This document shows, piece after piece, positions 1-11,700 of a stretch of 64,000 nucleotides of DNA. The notes below the pieces were generated by a model. The model was given only the letters and a program-made list of their open reading frames with translations, ran no database searches and was not told the DNA's origin. The translations under genes were made by a program, and so were the position numbers. Each line of letters begins with the position of its first letter. The stretch's first letter is position 1. Source of the DNA: Symmetrospora coprosmae (lineage: Eukaryota > Basidiomycota > Cystobasidiomycetes > Symmetrosporaceae); the NCBI GenBank assembly GCA_008802785.1, contig VUYT01000001.1, forward strand, positions 62,001-126,000, written 5' to 3'.

Positions 1-99
1 CCGCTGACAGCCTTCCTAATCACGACTAAAGCACCGGTGCAAGCGTCGCCTGCCGTAACGCACGGCGCCACCAAGCGACTCTCGCCACTGTGCCTGCAG

Positions 100-420
100 A
101 CAGTTTTGTGGAACGTGGTCGACTCGACCGTTGGTGTGATCCCAATCACACGCGTCGACCCGGCGAAGGACGCGCTCCCGGAATCGTTCGCCTCGCAGAT
201 CCAGCAGGCTGGAAGCAGGCTACTAAGCAAGTTCTACTACAAGGAGGTCTACAACCCGACCGCCATGGCGAACCTTCCGCTCGGCGTACAGATTGTCGGA
301 CCGGCGTACGAGGATGAGCGAATTATAGAGACTATGAAGATTGTCGAGGCGGCAGTCCGAGCGCGGAGCGGAAGCAGCTTCAAGATTGCAGACGGCCTGA
401 CTACAGATAGGGTATACTGA
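100..420 (+). CDS. amidase (amidase-signature family), 3' terminal exon only
   Basis: C-terminal 106 residues of a fungal acetamidase/amidase-type enzyme, which hydrolyses carboxamides with a Ser-Ser-Lys triad. The triad lies outside the window, so substrate cannot be judged. What is visible is the family's C-terminal core: TVLWNVVDSTVGVIPITRVD near the exon start and MANLPLGVQIVGPAYEDERI further on, the usual last beta-strand and helix. A consensus acceptor (TGCCTGCAG) sits just before base 100, and the open frame upstream of it does not look like amidase, so I place the exon start there in phase 0. The gene continues off the left edge. It converges on the mannanase gene, with 287 bp between the stop codons. 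Family call is firm; specificity unknown. Confidence 0.85.
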   Translation, partial: TVLWNVVDSTVGVIPITRVDPAKDALPESFASQIQQAGSRLLSKFYYKEVYNPTAMANLPLGVQIVGPAYEDERIIETMKIVEAAVRARSGSSFKIADGLTTDRVY

Positions 421-707
421 AAGACTAGCGAATGCGCCATCGTGCAGCCCAAGCTCGAAAGCGTTGTGATGTCGAGCAGACATCAGCGCACGAGCGGCGA
501 GCAGCAGCTTGTAAAGAAACGCTTGCCGGATGCGCGGCGCTGAGCTTCGACCGAAAAATGTATGGGTATATCCCAATGACAAGCGCGCCTAGCTAGGTCG
601 TATGGGTATACCGGGATTTCTGGCCGCCTCGACGTTCCTTCTATGATATCTATGCCCAATAGCCGCCACCCTTTATCCCTAGAATGCCGCAAACTAAAAT
701 ACGTCGT

Positions 708-3700
708 CTAAAACACCTTCTGTGGGCAGGCCACACCCGGCAGAGTCGCCGGCGGTGTGCGCCCCGTCATCCTGCGGAGATGCACACAGCCTACTCAACG
801 CATGTCCAGATCTGCGGTAGTGGAGGCAAGGCTTACCTATACCAATGCTGGACAATCTGCAGGACGTTGCTAGCAAGGCTTGGATTGCCATTTGGGTAAT
901 AGATGGAGTAGCCATCGTTGTGTACCACGTAGCGACAGCACTGGTGAGGCAAATGTCTGTCAGCTCGAGTGTGACCGGTCTAAGGCTTGCTCGAGCGTAC
1001 CTGGTCATCGTGCCCCTGGGTTCAGAGCGAAAGACATTAGCCGCAGCGCCCACCTATGCGTATGAAGTGACGTCATCACGCACCATCACGTTCCATGGCA
1101 TGTCACCGATATAAGTTGTGGCCTATGGCGGCCTGTATTAGCGGGGTCGAGGCACTACGACAGACCAGATCACTCACCTCTACTGCCGCCAGGAAGCTTG
1201 ACAGGTTTGTATTGCCACCATACAAGCCGGTCCAGTCGTATTCGCCGATGAGGAAGGCCTTCTGATACTGTGTTACGATCTCTTGCTCCTTTGCCATTCT
1301 GCTCGCACATATCAACCGTTAGCCGGCCTTGCCTCCCTTGGCAGACGGCCAGTCAACTCACAATGGGTTATTCAGCGGATAGAGGTGGTCCGTCATGATA
1401 TCGATGTTGGGTGAGTTGACTCCCGGCGCGATGACCCTGGTCGTATAGTTCCAAAAGCCGTTCGTGCCGTCGCTGGGCATGGCCGCGCGTTTCAGCAAGA
1501 CACACTCGACACGGACCGAGAGGCGCGACTCACATGACGAGATGCCGAGAATCAAGGCCCTTGATGTAGCCGGCTATGGTGTCTGTAAAGCTGACGGGCG
1601 GATAGCCATATCTGCCAATGTAGCCACCGTACTCGTTGCCAGTCTCCCTACAATCGACCTAATTAGCTGGCCGACCTCATTTCGGTGTGACGACGGTACT
1701 CACCACGCGAGGATGGTAGGGTCGTTACTTATAGTTCATCGAGATCGTCAGTGGATGCACGATGCATAATGCTCAAAGTGCTTCTTGCAGCCTCACTAGT
1801 AGTATGTTTGGGAGTACGGATTGTAGCGCGTGATGATGCGATTCCTGCGAGGTTGAATTGGCCCGGATCAGCGGCCCAACACGTTTCCTCGTACCTTCAC
1901 TAGCTGGCGACGAAGCCGTGCGTACATGTATTTCTTAAAGGCCAGCATCACCGTTGGGTCTGTATAGAACCTGGCGCCCCTGTCCTCGCTACTGGTATTT
2001 GTCCATCGAAGGAACGTGTACTGACGGAATTGCAGTCAGACGTGTGACCCGGTAAATCGGTGTCGCTTCGCCGTCTCACCTTGCCTCCATGATAGTAGTC
2101 GTATTCGTCGCTGAAGGGTATGATGACACGCAGGCCTGTTCGGATAGGATGACAGATTAGGCCCTCCCCTGGCCGGGGCGACGTGAATGGGAATGCTATA
2201 TGACCTACCGTACTCGCGAGCCGCGAAGAGGGCATAGTCGATGATGTCGAAGGCGGCATTGTTGAAGACATCAAGCGAAGGCTCAATACTCAGCGCATTG
2301 CCAACGCTGATGCCCAGTGTGTGCGAGCGGATGGTGTTCGCGCCTGGCGGACAGACGCACAGCCGGGATGTCAGCAAGTTTCGTCAAATAGGTTCTTCCC
2401 ATATACTATATGCAACTTGCCCATAGCGACTGCAATAGCCATGACCTCGCGAATCCTCGCTTTGGATGGGTAGTTGGTGGGGTCGATATTCTGCACGGTG
2501 ATACCAGCGTCAATAAGGCCCATCAATCGCCGATTCGAGGGAATTCACCTCGTCCAGGCCTGCCGGACGGGACCAATGCGCCATCAGCGCAACCCAGCAA
2601 GCCGCAATCACCACGAACGTACCTAGCCAATAGGCATTCGGCCCCACAATTCGATAAGGTCTACCGTCGAGCTGAAGCTGCAAGCCATTCTTTGCTACGA
2701 AACTGGTCGGCTTTGGCAGCGTACCCGTGCCGGTCACCGTCGTCTGCCCGCCGGTGTACGATGGTGCACATGTGTTTGTGGTGCTTGTGGTGGTAGGAAC
2801 GGGTATCGGAGGCACACTGCACCGGCTTGTCTCAGCTTCAACATCCAGCAGCCTCGATGGCATCAAAGGCTCACCTAGTCGTGGTTGACGTCAGGATTAG
2901 AGAAATGCTGCTCGACCTAGACGTAGTGCTGGTCGATGTCGGTCGAGTGGTAGTGCTAGTAGCCGTGCTCGGCCGCACAGTCGTGACTGTATTTGTGGTG
3001 CCTGATTGCGTCGTCCGACTGGTAGCAGTGGATGCGGCAGTCCCGCTCGTTGCTCGCGTTGAAGACGACGAAGTTGATGATGGCCTCGTCGATGTAGTTG
3101 TAGGGCGAGTAGACGTCGTAGATGTGGCCCTAGAGGAGGTGGAAGTCGTGCTTGTTGGCTTTGTTGAGGTTGTGCTGGTTGGCCTTGTTGACGTTGTTGA
3201 CGTTGGCCTTGTGGACGTAGACGACGTTGCCCTTGACGAAGTCGATGCGACCGAGGAGGTCGTAGCTGGCCTAGTCGACGATGTACTCGTGAATGACCTG
3301 CTGGTCGTCGTCGGTCGAGTCGATGTGGAGGATGCAGGGCGCGTTGTTGATGTCGAGGTCGCACGTGTAGTTGTGGACGCGGGCCTAGATGTGCTCGTCG
3401 TCCTCGATGACGTGGTCGAAGATGAAGCAGGCCGACTGGTGGACGTTGTAGTCCTCAGCGTGGTGCTCGTAGTGGACACTAGTCCTATCTTCGTGTTGCC
3501 GCGCCCCAGCGCGAGGGTGAAGACGCTCGTGCTTGCGGTGGCGCGGCTTGACGAGGAGGAAACGACCGACCTCGTCCCTCGACCAAGTTGAAGAGTTGCA
3601 GGGCTGGATGTACTTGACAGTGCTCGTGCTTCCAGCTGCTGGCTTTCCCAGGTAGTTGTCGCTTCCTCGCGAGAGCTGCTTGTGCCTACCGCATCGAGCC

Positions 3701-3869
3701 CCTGCTTGAGCCGCCGCCACTGCCTGTGCTTCGCGTCTTGGTGGGCGGGCTGGAGCTCGGCTCGACAAGCTGCAGTGGCGATCCATGCCAGGATGAGTAT
3801 GGCTTGCCATAGCTTGAATCTGCTGCTGTTGTCAGGATGACTGGATGCCCTGGGCCGGTCTGTCGCCAT
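708..3869 (-). CDS. secreted endo-1,4-beta-mannanase, GH5 subfamily 7, 16 exons
   Basis: Predicted to cleave internal beta-1,4-mannosyl bonds outside the cell. The hand-spliced model is 731 residues. Exons: 2875-3869, 2623-2816, 2549-2559, 2421-2490, 2209-2343, 2080-2135, 1926-2020, 1797-1844, 1704-1727, 1534-1647, 1362-1472, 1178-1298, 1084-1122, 1001-1015, 837-940, 708-771. Order: basic 17-residue N-tail, hydrophobic signal (LWQAILILAWIATAAC), about 280 residues of Ser/Thr/Arg-rich linker, then the GH5_7 barrel: IVGPNAYWLGLDEN, GANTIRSHTLG, DPTILAWETGNE (acid/base Glu about 548), AFLIGEYDW (nucleophile Glu about 637), CCRYVVHNDGY. No CBM1 is present. Start is the first ATG in frame; the long positive N-tail could make the signal an anchor. 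Two micro-exons and one GC-AG intron (2344-2420) are needed to keep conserved residues. Confidence 0.9.
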
Positions 3870-5435
3870 CAGGGGCGTGTATCTGAAGTCACGCGTCAAG
3901 GAGAAGAGGGGAGAATCTTGTCCAAATAGAAGCGGATCACACCAAGGTTAGAGCGAGCACGGCATCCCGACGTGAAGTAGGATGGAGAGCGAGAAGAGCT
4001 GCCATTGCGCTGATCTGAGCGAGAGTGGGTTGGCCGTTGTCGGGCGCTCGGGGCGTCGCGTGGCTGCCCGCAGTCAGCTTTGAGGCATGTCAGGGGGCAC
4101 AGCCAAGAGGGAGGTCCAGATCACAGACAACATCCCAGGGCCTGCTCGCACTCATTTCTTGCAGCGCATATCGTCCGCTCGACTGCCTTCGCTGTCACAG
4201 AGAACTACGCATGAGTCGGCAGGAAGAGAAGCGGTAGCATCTCCACCCTCGCTCTGGACCGGACCCGGCGCCACAACCGCTCGAAAGAGCCTCTCCCGTG
4301 GAAGCCGAAGATTAGCTTAACCTCTCCCTTGCAGCTCCTGGGATGTCCAGCATGGTCAGATGGTGCTCATTATATTCGGAGAATGAAGCCGGACTGTCAG
4401 AAGTGCATCATAGTCGCAGCCGCTCTTTCCGCAGAGAAGCGCGCCCCTGCATGATGGAAAGCCTCGAAGAGCTCGCGCGACCACCGGAAGAGCTCCCACC
4501 GGAAAGACTTCCTCGAAAGCACCACTCTTCGCGCATAGCGCAAGCCATCTAGAAGCACATGCAGATCAGAAGAATGGAAGTGCTGCTCCAGCCCGCAGAC
4601 CCAGTCCGTAACCACCCGGCGACCATCGGCCGCGTCGCCCGGGGAGATCTGCCCGTGCGCAGCACGTACGCGCAACGCTTTGGCCGCCAGGCTTCACGCT
4701 CGCATCGTCATCCGAAGACATCCAAGCGGTCGAATCAGAAAAGCGAGAGAGCAAGAGGAGATCGATTCCTCCGCTTCCCGTCAAGAAACGCCGTTGCCCG
4801 TTTGTCCGTTTGCCCGCTGTTCCGCTTCTTCTCCTCTGTCCGACGCCGCCCTTGTCCACACTCCGCTCCACCGCTTCCGCCCTGCTTTGGCCTGACTCTC
4901 GCACTCCTCTGGGAACGGACCTCGTACTCGACCCTCGAGAGCATTGGTCCCCTGCTGTCACAGTCCGAAACGGTCTTACCGCAACAGCTTGACGTTGGTT
5001 GCTCTGCCCTTGTTCCGCCGCCCTGAGCTCGAGTGCGTTTGGCGAAGCGAAGGCCCCTCTCGACAAAGCAAAGCGTAACGGCTCCGAGAGCAAGCCCCAC
5101 AGCCAGTCAGCGCCCTTAAGACGCAGACGTGCGTAGTCGTCCACATATCCGCCTGTTTACCATCGTGGCTGACTTTGGGCTTGCGATGGGCGGGATGTCT
5201 ACCGGTGCGGACACCCTTGAAGGAGGCAGATTGTGCGCCTGCTGTGGTCCGCGTCCGCCCTCACGGCGATCCGACGGCCCGCCTGAATCTCACACCGGAC
5301 ATACTCGGGCCATCGTGTGAAGCCCCCTATCCCGGTTGCACCGAGACGGCGCCCCTGTGGTCCATTCGTCGAGAGGAGGGAACGAGGAAGGCGCAGCCAC
5401 TACGCAGGACCCTGGAGGGCGCCTAGCTTGCCCTT
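3870..5435. other. intergenic control region between two divergent genes
   Basis: About 1.57 kb separating the divergent mannanase and Zn2Cys6 genes. Open frames of 150-190 codons exist on both strands around 4560-5140, but they overlap each other and lack family motifs or a natural start. I see no gene. CT-rich runs near 4810-4880 resemble a fungal promoter or 5' leader. The length is large for this compact window and fits a regulated promoter. Confidence 0.5.
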
Positions 5436-7689
5436 ATGCCACGCTGGCCAACGAAGAAAGAAGCTGCGAAAAAGATGCAAGAGCCACTTGTCGCTGCCAC
5501 GCCCGCCAGAGAGCACGGAGAGGACGTGCGAGAGAGAAAGGAGGAAGAAGAACCGGAGGATGTCAAACCGCCGCTCGAACCAACGCAGCCCGCGCCGCCA
5601 CAGTTCCGCAAGAGCTGCCAGTTCTGCAGGTGAGAGTCCCGCTATCCGTCTCTCCGCGACAGAGCCGTTCATCCAATCTGGTCACGCTCATGCCCTCGCC
5701 GGTCGAGGGCCTCTCCGCGAGATGGTTGTAACGGCCTGGCGGGCATGAGCGTGGCGCAATGCGAGCGGATGGCTAAGGCGATGTCATGCGCCTTTCCCGA
5801 TGCCAGCAAGCTGACGCTAATCTCATCCGTCCTGATCGATCTGTATGCGGCTCTGCGGTCCTGTTTTGTGATGCAGGCGACGCAAGATCAAGTGGTGAGC
5901 GCAGCAGCCCTCGACGCCTCGCGCCGTGGTATAGATCAAAGCTAACATCCAGCCAACTACAGCGTTGTGGCAGAGGGCGAGCAGAAGTGCACACCCTGCA
6001 TCAAGCGAGGACATGAAGTCTGCACATTCGCAGAGAGAGGCGCGCCAGATGAGCCACCTCCTATGAAGATGTGGCAGCTTCAGGGCCGCGGCATGCACGG
6101 GATGCCCGGCATGACGCCTAATGGTCGGCAGCTGATGCCCAAGGGCTATGGCCGGACCTTATCTGCACCAGCTGGCAAGCGAACAATGCAGGACAGTAAG
6201 TCATGGCCATGGCATATTTTGACATCTCGAGGCGCATACAGGCTCACGACCGCTTGGTCTGCCAGATCTGCCCATGGGACTGCCTCTCGAGCAGCAGCGA
6301 GATGCACTTGGGCGCTCTACCGGTAGCATGGGACCAATGCACGGCTACGCCTCTGTCTTTCAACCTTACCCGGGACAGGGGATGCACTTCCCCGCGAGGC
6401 AGTACGGTCATCCGTATGGCATGTACCCTCCGATGCCCATGACGCAGCGCAGCAGCAGCATCCCAATGGGCGGACCGTCTTCAGCCTCGTCGCTGAGCGC
6501 TAATCCGCTCGGCAGGCACAACAGCTACTCGCACCAGATTCCGGCTGGCTCGATCGCCGGATACGGAGCCGGAGGGCCAATGTCGGCCACCTTTGGGCGC
6601 AACCCGCACATGCAGCACATGACTACTCCCCTCTTCAACATGGACGGCGCTCCTTACCAGCCGGGTTCAGCGGAAATGTCCACTTCTTCCACTCCACTCT
6701 CCACCCCGCGATCCGGAGGACTCTTTGACCCGCCTCAGCCAGCTTCCGGCACACAGTCTGCTCCACGCTCGCCTCGCTCCGGTGCAGAGGGCATCTCGCC
6801 CCAGCAGCAGCACCCCGCCGAGAGCATGTCGTCTGGGGGCTACTACTCGGGTCAGCAGGAAGGCGGCATGACTCTGTACTACGCTCAGCAGCCTCAACTG
6901 CGCGGCAGACAGGGTCACGAGAGCGGCGGGCAGCTTCAGCAGGGCTTTTCGCAGCAGATTGGTCCAGGAGGACACGGTCAGCCGACCGTCTATGGCGGAC
7001 CGTCCGGTCAGTGGACGGCGATTGCGCCGCCTGGCTCGCACGACTCTCCCTACCACGGTCAGGGTGGACCAGGACTCCCGCCTCCAATGGGGATGGGGGC
7101 AATCATGTACTCTGGACACGGCTACAGTCCCGCCTTCCCGCCGCACATGCAGCAGATGCAGGGATATGGCTATCATGGCGTGAGCGCCGGAGCGATGCCG
7201 TCGGCAGGGATGCCACAAGCCAGAGACCAAGCTGGTGGCCAGGAGAGTCGTCCACCTTCCGTCCAGAGCGATGTTTCGGCTTCGCAGGCGGCTGCAGTGC
7301 CACCTCACAGCGCACGCCTCGCTTCGGGCTATGCGCCCAACGCTCCATCTCCTTTCGAAAGCGCCAGGATCTCCGAGCTGCCGCAGGATGAACAGCAGCA
7401 GCAGCAGTCGCGGGAGCACTCGCAGAGCGCGCAGGGCCAGTACAACGGGAACGGTCAGACTCAGGCGCCCGAGCAGTCTCAGGATGCTCGACACTGGTCC
7501 CACTCGCCCGCTTCACAGCCTCAGCCCATCCAGCAGGGGCAGAACCAGGCAAGCGAAGGCTCAAGCCAGAACCTCGAGCCTACTTGTCAGCAGCAACAGC
7601 AGCATCCTCAATCGGCAGAGCTGCTCCAGCGAACTCCGCTGTCGAGCGGAGGCAGCAGCGGCCATTCCAACAGCTTCCACACTGTCTAG
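5436..7689 (+). CDS. Zn2Cys6 binuclear-cluster transcription factor with Q-rich tail
   Basis: Predicted nuclear DNA-binding regulator of 622 residues. Exons: 5436-5629, 5877-5894, 5963-6195, 6266-7689. The zinc cluster spans residues 61-91 as C-x2-C-x6-C-x8-C-x2-C-x7-C. The first two Cys are in exon 1, the basic linker RRRKIK is encoded by the 18-nt exon 2, the third Cys codon is split across the next intron, and the last three Cys lie in exon 3 (KCTPCIKRGHEVC). The N-terminus is charged (Lys/Glu). The rest (about 150-622) is rich in Gly, Met, Pro, Ser and Gln, with short poly-Gln runs, as in activation domains. No fungal-specific middle homology domain is evident, so it is a short-type factor. 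Start is the first ATG in frame with the cluster. Targets unknown. Confidence 0.87.
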
Positions 7690-8711
7690 GCAACGACAAG
7701 CACGAGTTAACCAAGCCGGCACGATAACGCAACCGTACAAAGTGGAGGAATATGCTCTTCCACGATCCCGCACCGACCGGCTGCTGCCACAGCCACGAAC
7801 GCCTCTTTTCGCCCACATCTCAAACACGAGCTACACGTGCCCTTGCTCACGACTTTCCATGCGACTCCGCAGCCAGCTTCTTCCTTCTCAGCGAAGCTGC
7901 GCAGCATCCCTGCGCATCCCGAGGGCGCAGCTCACGCTTGCTCAATGTCCGATCTCACGCACACGTCTCTTCACGCTTCTGTACGCATATGGACCGCCAC
8001 TGGTGGCTGTCCTCTGTGCCATCTCTTGCTCTCACGTAATACAGACACACTCTTGCTACCTTCTGCCTGCTCTGCAGTATAGCTGAAGAGTCTGCAGAGT
8101 CCGCCACCCCCTATCCTTCTCGCGGCCCCAGTACTTAAAGAGGTCGGACCCCCCAAACCCCTCTTCTTTCTTCTTTTCTCAAGAAACATACTCTTTAGGA
8201 TCACTTTATAGTGAACTTCCGAGCTATGTCTAGCTAATCTAACTTAGCCACATCAATCTACGGCTCTTGATGCGATGGAACGGCCGCCTCCTCACCAACG
8301 AGAACTCGCCCAAACTCTGGCTGCGGCTTGCCTGCGTCGGCTCAACTCTTCGGAGAGAGCAGATGCTTTAACATGGCCCGCATGCCCTCGATGACTTGGG
8401 CTCGCATCTGCGCCAGGGAACGCTTCGTTGCTTCCTGTTGTGCCTTCTGTTCTGTCGCCCTGACTTCGGTCGGGGCGGACAGGACGTTGGCCGCGCAGTC
8501 GGGCAAGAGGGGCGGCTCTGTCTGAAGTCGGTTTAGATCTGCATGTTTCTCTGCTTAGTCCTTATTGTGGCTCTCCTATGTTCTTGCAATACATCATCAT
8601 CCCCGTCTGCTCGCGTCTCTCGCGCTCTCCCAGGCCGGAACTCACCGCGCGCGAGTGCGGTTCTGCTGCTTGCCGACCAGTTCGCAGCTCCACCATCACC
8701 GCATCGCGCGG
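7690..8711. other. 3' region and intergenic DNA containing a dispersed repeat
   Basis: The stretch after the Zn2Cys6 gene stop. It contains the 448-bp repeat copy at 8092-8539. Frames that stay open across 7690-8086 are not protein-like. No gene is supported before the ATG at 8712. Confidence 0.5.
8092..8539 (+). repeat. 448-bp dispersed repeat, copy 1 (inverted partner at 23012-23459)
   Basis: Same length and about 98% identical by eye to the reverse complement of 23012-23459, with no length difference. Both copies begin at CTGCAG and end at GATC in this orientation. No clear terminal inverted repeat, TG..CA ends or shared target-site duplication were found. On the opposite strand the unit begins with a short open frame of about 50 codons (charged, coiled-coil-like) that ends in a stop and is followed by about 280 bp resembling a 3' UTR. 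It may be the tail of a transposable element or a copied gene fragment. Near identity suggests a recent event or gene conversion. Confidence 0.85.
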
Positions 8712-11700
8712 ATGGATGGTACAGACGACGGGCAGCGCAATGCACCGCTGTCTGCTCCATCGAACAATGACAGCCCGGATCCGGTAGCAGGCAGCAGCTC
8801 TGTGCGGTCCAAGGCGACGGCAACAGCAGCCACCTTTGGCCAGCTCATCCCGCCCGACCTGGGACTATCGCCCGAAATCACCCACGAGGGCGGCGTCATT
8901 GGGCGTCAGAGCAACCCCACCTCGCTCCTCAGGCATCTCAGCACGCCTGGCCACATCCATGGCGAAGGTCTCAGGCGTATCTTCATAGGGGAGCATCCAA
9001 ACGACCCTCACGCCCGTCTACCAGGTCCGGCAGCGCACGGGACGTCATCGAGGAGCTTCCTCGTCGGCATAGAGGCGCTTTGGGCAGAAGAGCGCGCTGC
9101 AAAGCATCACCATCATCAGGTGAACAGAGTACAGAAGCTCACCGTCTGCGCGACTGCAGGCGCGACAGGAGCTCTGCAAGGAGGTCTGCTGGTGCCAGAT
9201 CACGTGGAAACAGAGTCTACGGAGGACGATAGCGGCCTGGCAGGACAGCAAGAACAGCAGGACGAAGAGGAGAGCGACGATGAGGTTGAAGAGGACGACG
9301 ACGATGCAGATGCGCAGTCGAGCACTTCGAGCAGCAGCGATGGGACGGTATCCTCGGACAGCGAGGACGACCTGGGCGGGCGGCGAGCAGGGAGAGAAAG
9401 GCATCGAGAACGGACAGCTTCTCAAAGGACTGGTGAAACGAACGCAGATAACCTCTTTGCCAAGCTCCGAGGGCGTGACAACAAGAAACACCTGACCGAG
9501 GCCAGCTCCCCAACGCAGACGCAGCGTACTCAAGACGATGTACCTTTCGACATCACCCCTCGGACGGGGCGGCATTCGCCGCAGCCGGCCCATCTGCCAC
9601 AAGCTGGCTCCTTGCGTCCGCCTTTCACAGCTGCGGATACACAAAGCAGTCTGGCACCCTCCTTTCACACTGCTCAGGCCTTCCTGACGACCGAAGGTCT
9701 CCGCGCCACCAACAAGCCCCTGCTGCCGGAAACGATCGAGAGGATGCAAGGGCTGACCAACCATAATGCTCCGTCTAGCGGTCTGCTCCTCGAAGTCCAC
9801 CATCAGCTCACTCGACGACAGTCCGATACCTTCCTCCCGGATACGGCATCGGACACCGTCGTCGAACTCTCAACTTCACCCATTGCCAACGATCGTTCCC
9901 GCCCGAAACCGCTTGCCAACAAATCGAGCAAGTCTGTGCGGTGGGACGTCTCGCAAGGTAAGAAGAGCATTGTGCCACGACCACGAGATGCTGGGCATTC
10001 TGCCAGGCCCAAGTTGGCTCTGGATACAACCAGGACGAACCTAGGCGAGGCGCCTTCAGGCGATCAGCCGATTGCATCGCCAAGCGAGGTCCTTGCGCGC
10101 CCTAATCCGCTCGAGCATCCTGCCGAAGGGCTACGTCAGCAAGCATCTACCTCAGATGTGCCCGTCTTTGGTCAGCTCGTGCGATCAGCATCGACGGAAT
10201 CCAGCCGGCTGCTGATGGAACTGGCAGATACGAAGGAAGCTTCGTTGCCGCCCGGAGTCGAGAAGCTCGAAAGAATGCTGGTCAGAGTAGGGTGGACGAT
10301 GCGCGAAGATCTTCCAGACGATTTGGACGAGATGTCAGCCCGGAAGTTCCCTGTCCGCTATGAGCGGTGGGAGGAAATGGCCGTTCTGTGGAAGAGGAGC
10401 GGTGTTGAAGTATGGGGCTCATATGTGAGCCGTGCCCGGTCGCATCCTCGCACGCGGCCCCGAAATTGAGCTGATTCGTTCATCTGACAGCACGACCCTT
10501 TCAGACGCTTCTTCACTGGACGCCTGCAGCTCAAGCATACCATTCCTCTCGACACCTCGACAACCCATCTATCTCTATACTCTGTTTCTGACTCCATCTT
10601 CTCGCTGCACTGCTCGACACCGCGCAAGAGCGGCCGGCTTGGCGCCAGCAAGCCTGGCCTGCGGAACAAGCGTCATGTCAATCACCGCGGCACCTGCATC
10701 TACCTATTCCGCGCTCGTGCCGTCTCCCTGGCCGAGGATTGGTTCCTCGGGCTACATATTGCTCTGGGGAAAGATCGGCTCTCGACGCTCGAGGTGCATT
10801 CGCCCCAGCTGGGCTTTCGGATACGCCTGCCTACAGACGCTACGGCGCACGATAGCGCTTCAGCCTCTGTGGCCGTCTCGGCTACGCGGAACCTCATGAC
10901 GGCTGGGTTGCCAGACCACAACCTCGTCAGCAAGGAAGAGATACTCCAGAGTTGCACGAGCCTTCTGGCCCTGCGGGACGACTGGAAAGACCTCATCGAT
11001 CTGATGCAAAGAGAGGGTCTCCGATTTGCTCTGGCTTGGCGGAAGGGTAAGATCGTAGATTGGCTGACAACCGATCGCTCTATCGACGGCGTCCATCGGA
11101 TATGGGACGTGTACACCGGAGCTATCATGCAGCAGCCGTCGCAGACGACCAAGTATCGACTAGAAGTCAGCACAGTCGCTCTTGCCAACATCATGAGGAA
11201 GGCTCGCTGACTATATGTGTTCATCCAGCTCCACCCAGAGGTCCACTACCCATCATTCGTGACTGTTGGCCACAATAAGCAAAGCCTAGAGCCGCCGGGC
11301 ATAGAGGGCTTTGTGTCGCGCATCAAAGTCCGCAACGAGAATCAGCGAGAGCGGCTGTACCTTACGACAGCGATGGGTTTCCTGATTCTCGTCAAAGCTG
11401 CGAAAGCACATCAGCCAGACTTTCCTTCCCTCGACCCGGAGTATCTACAGGATATCAAAGATCGGCGACCGGGGAGATCCTTGCATGCCTTTCGCAAGCA
11501 GGATAATCGCCGCATGCTTGATAATCTCCTCCGATGCAAAGGCGCCGTCAGGTTGAGAGAGATCCGCGAGGTCGTCCTGGACGAGACTTGCGTGTCGTGC
11601 AGAAAAGACGGACAGCATGAGGCGGATGCACAGAGCACCATGCAGAAGGCATCAGACACGGCTAGCAAAGTGGCGGCGAGCATAGCAGGCAACCTGCACA

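Noticed and set aside
2827-3591. 254-codon plus-strand frame full of Val/Asp repeats
   Set aside because: It is the antisense of the Ser/Thr-rich mannanase linker; its composition follows directly from that repeat.
4559-5144. Open frames of 155 and 192 codons on opposite strands
   Set aside because: They overlap each other fully, lack family motifs, and the minus one has no ATG. Typical of GC-rich non-coding DNA.
6667-7503. 278-codon minus-strand frame
   Set aside because: Antisense of the Q/G/P-rich tail of the Zn2Cys6 factor; no independent motif.
8092-8539. Solo LTR interpretation of the 448-bp repeat
   Set aside because: The ends lack TG/CA termini in both copies and no shared target-site duplication was found, so I left the family open.
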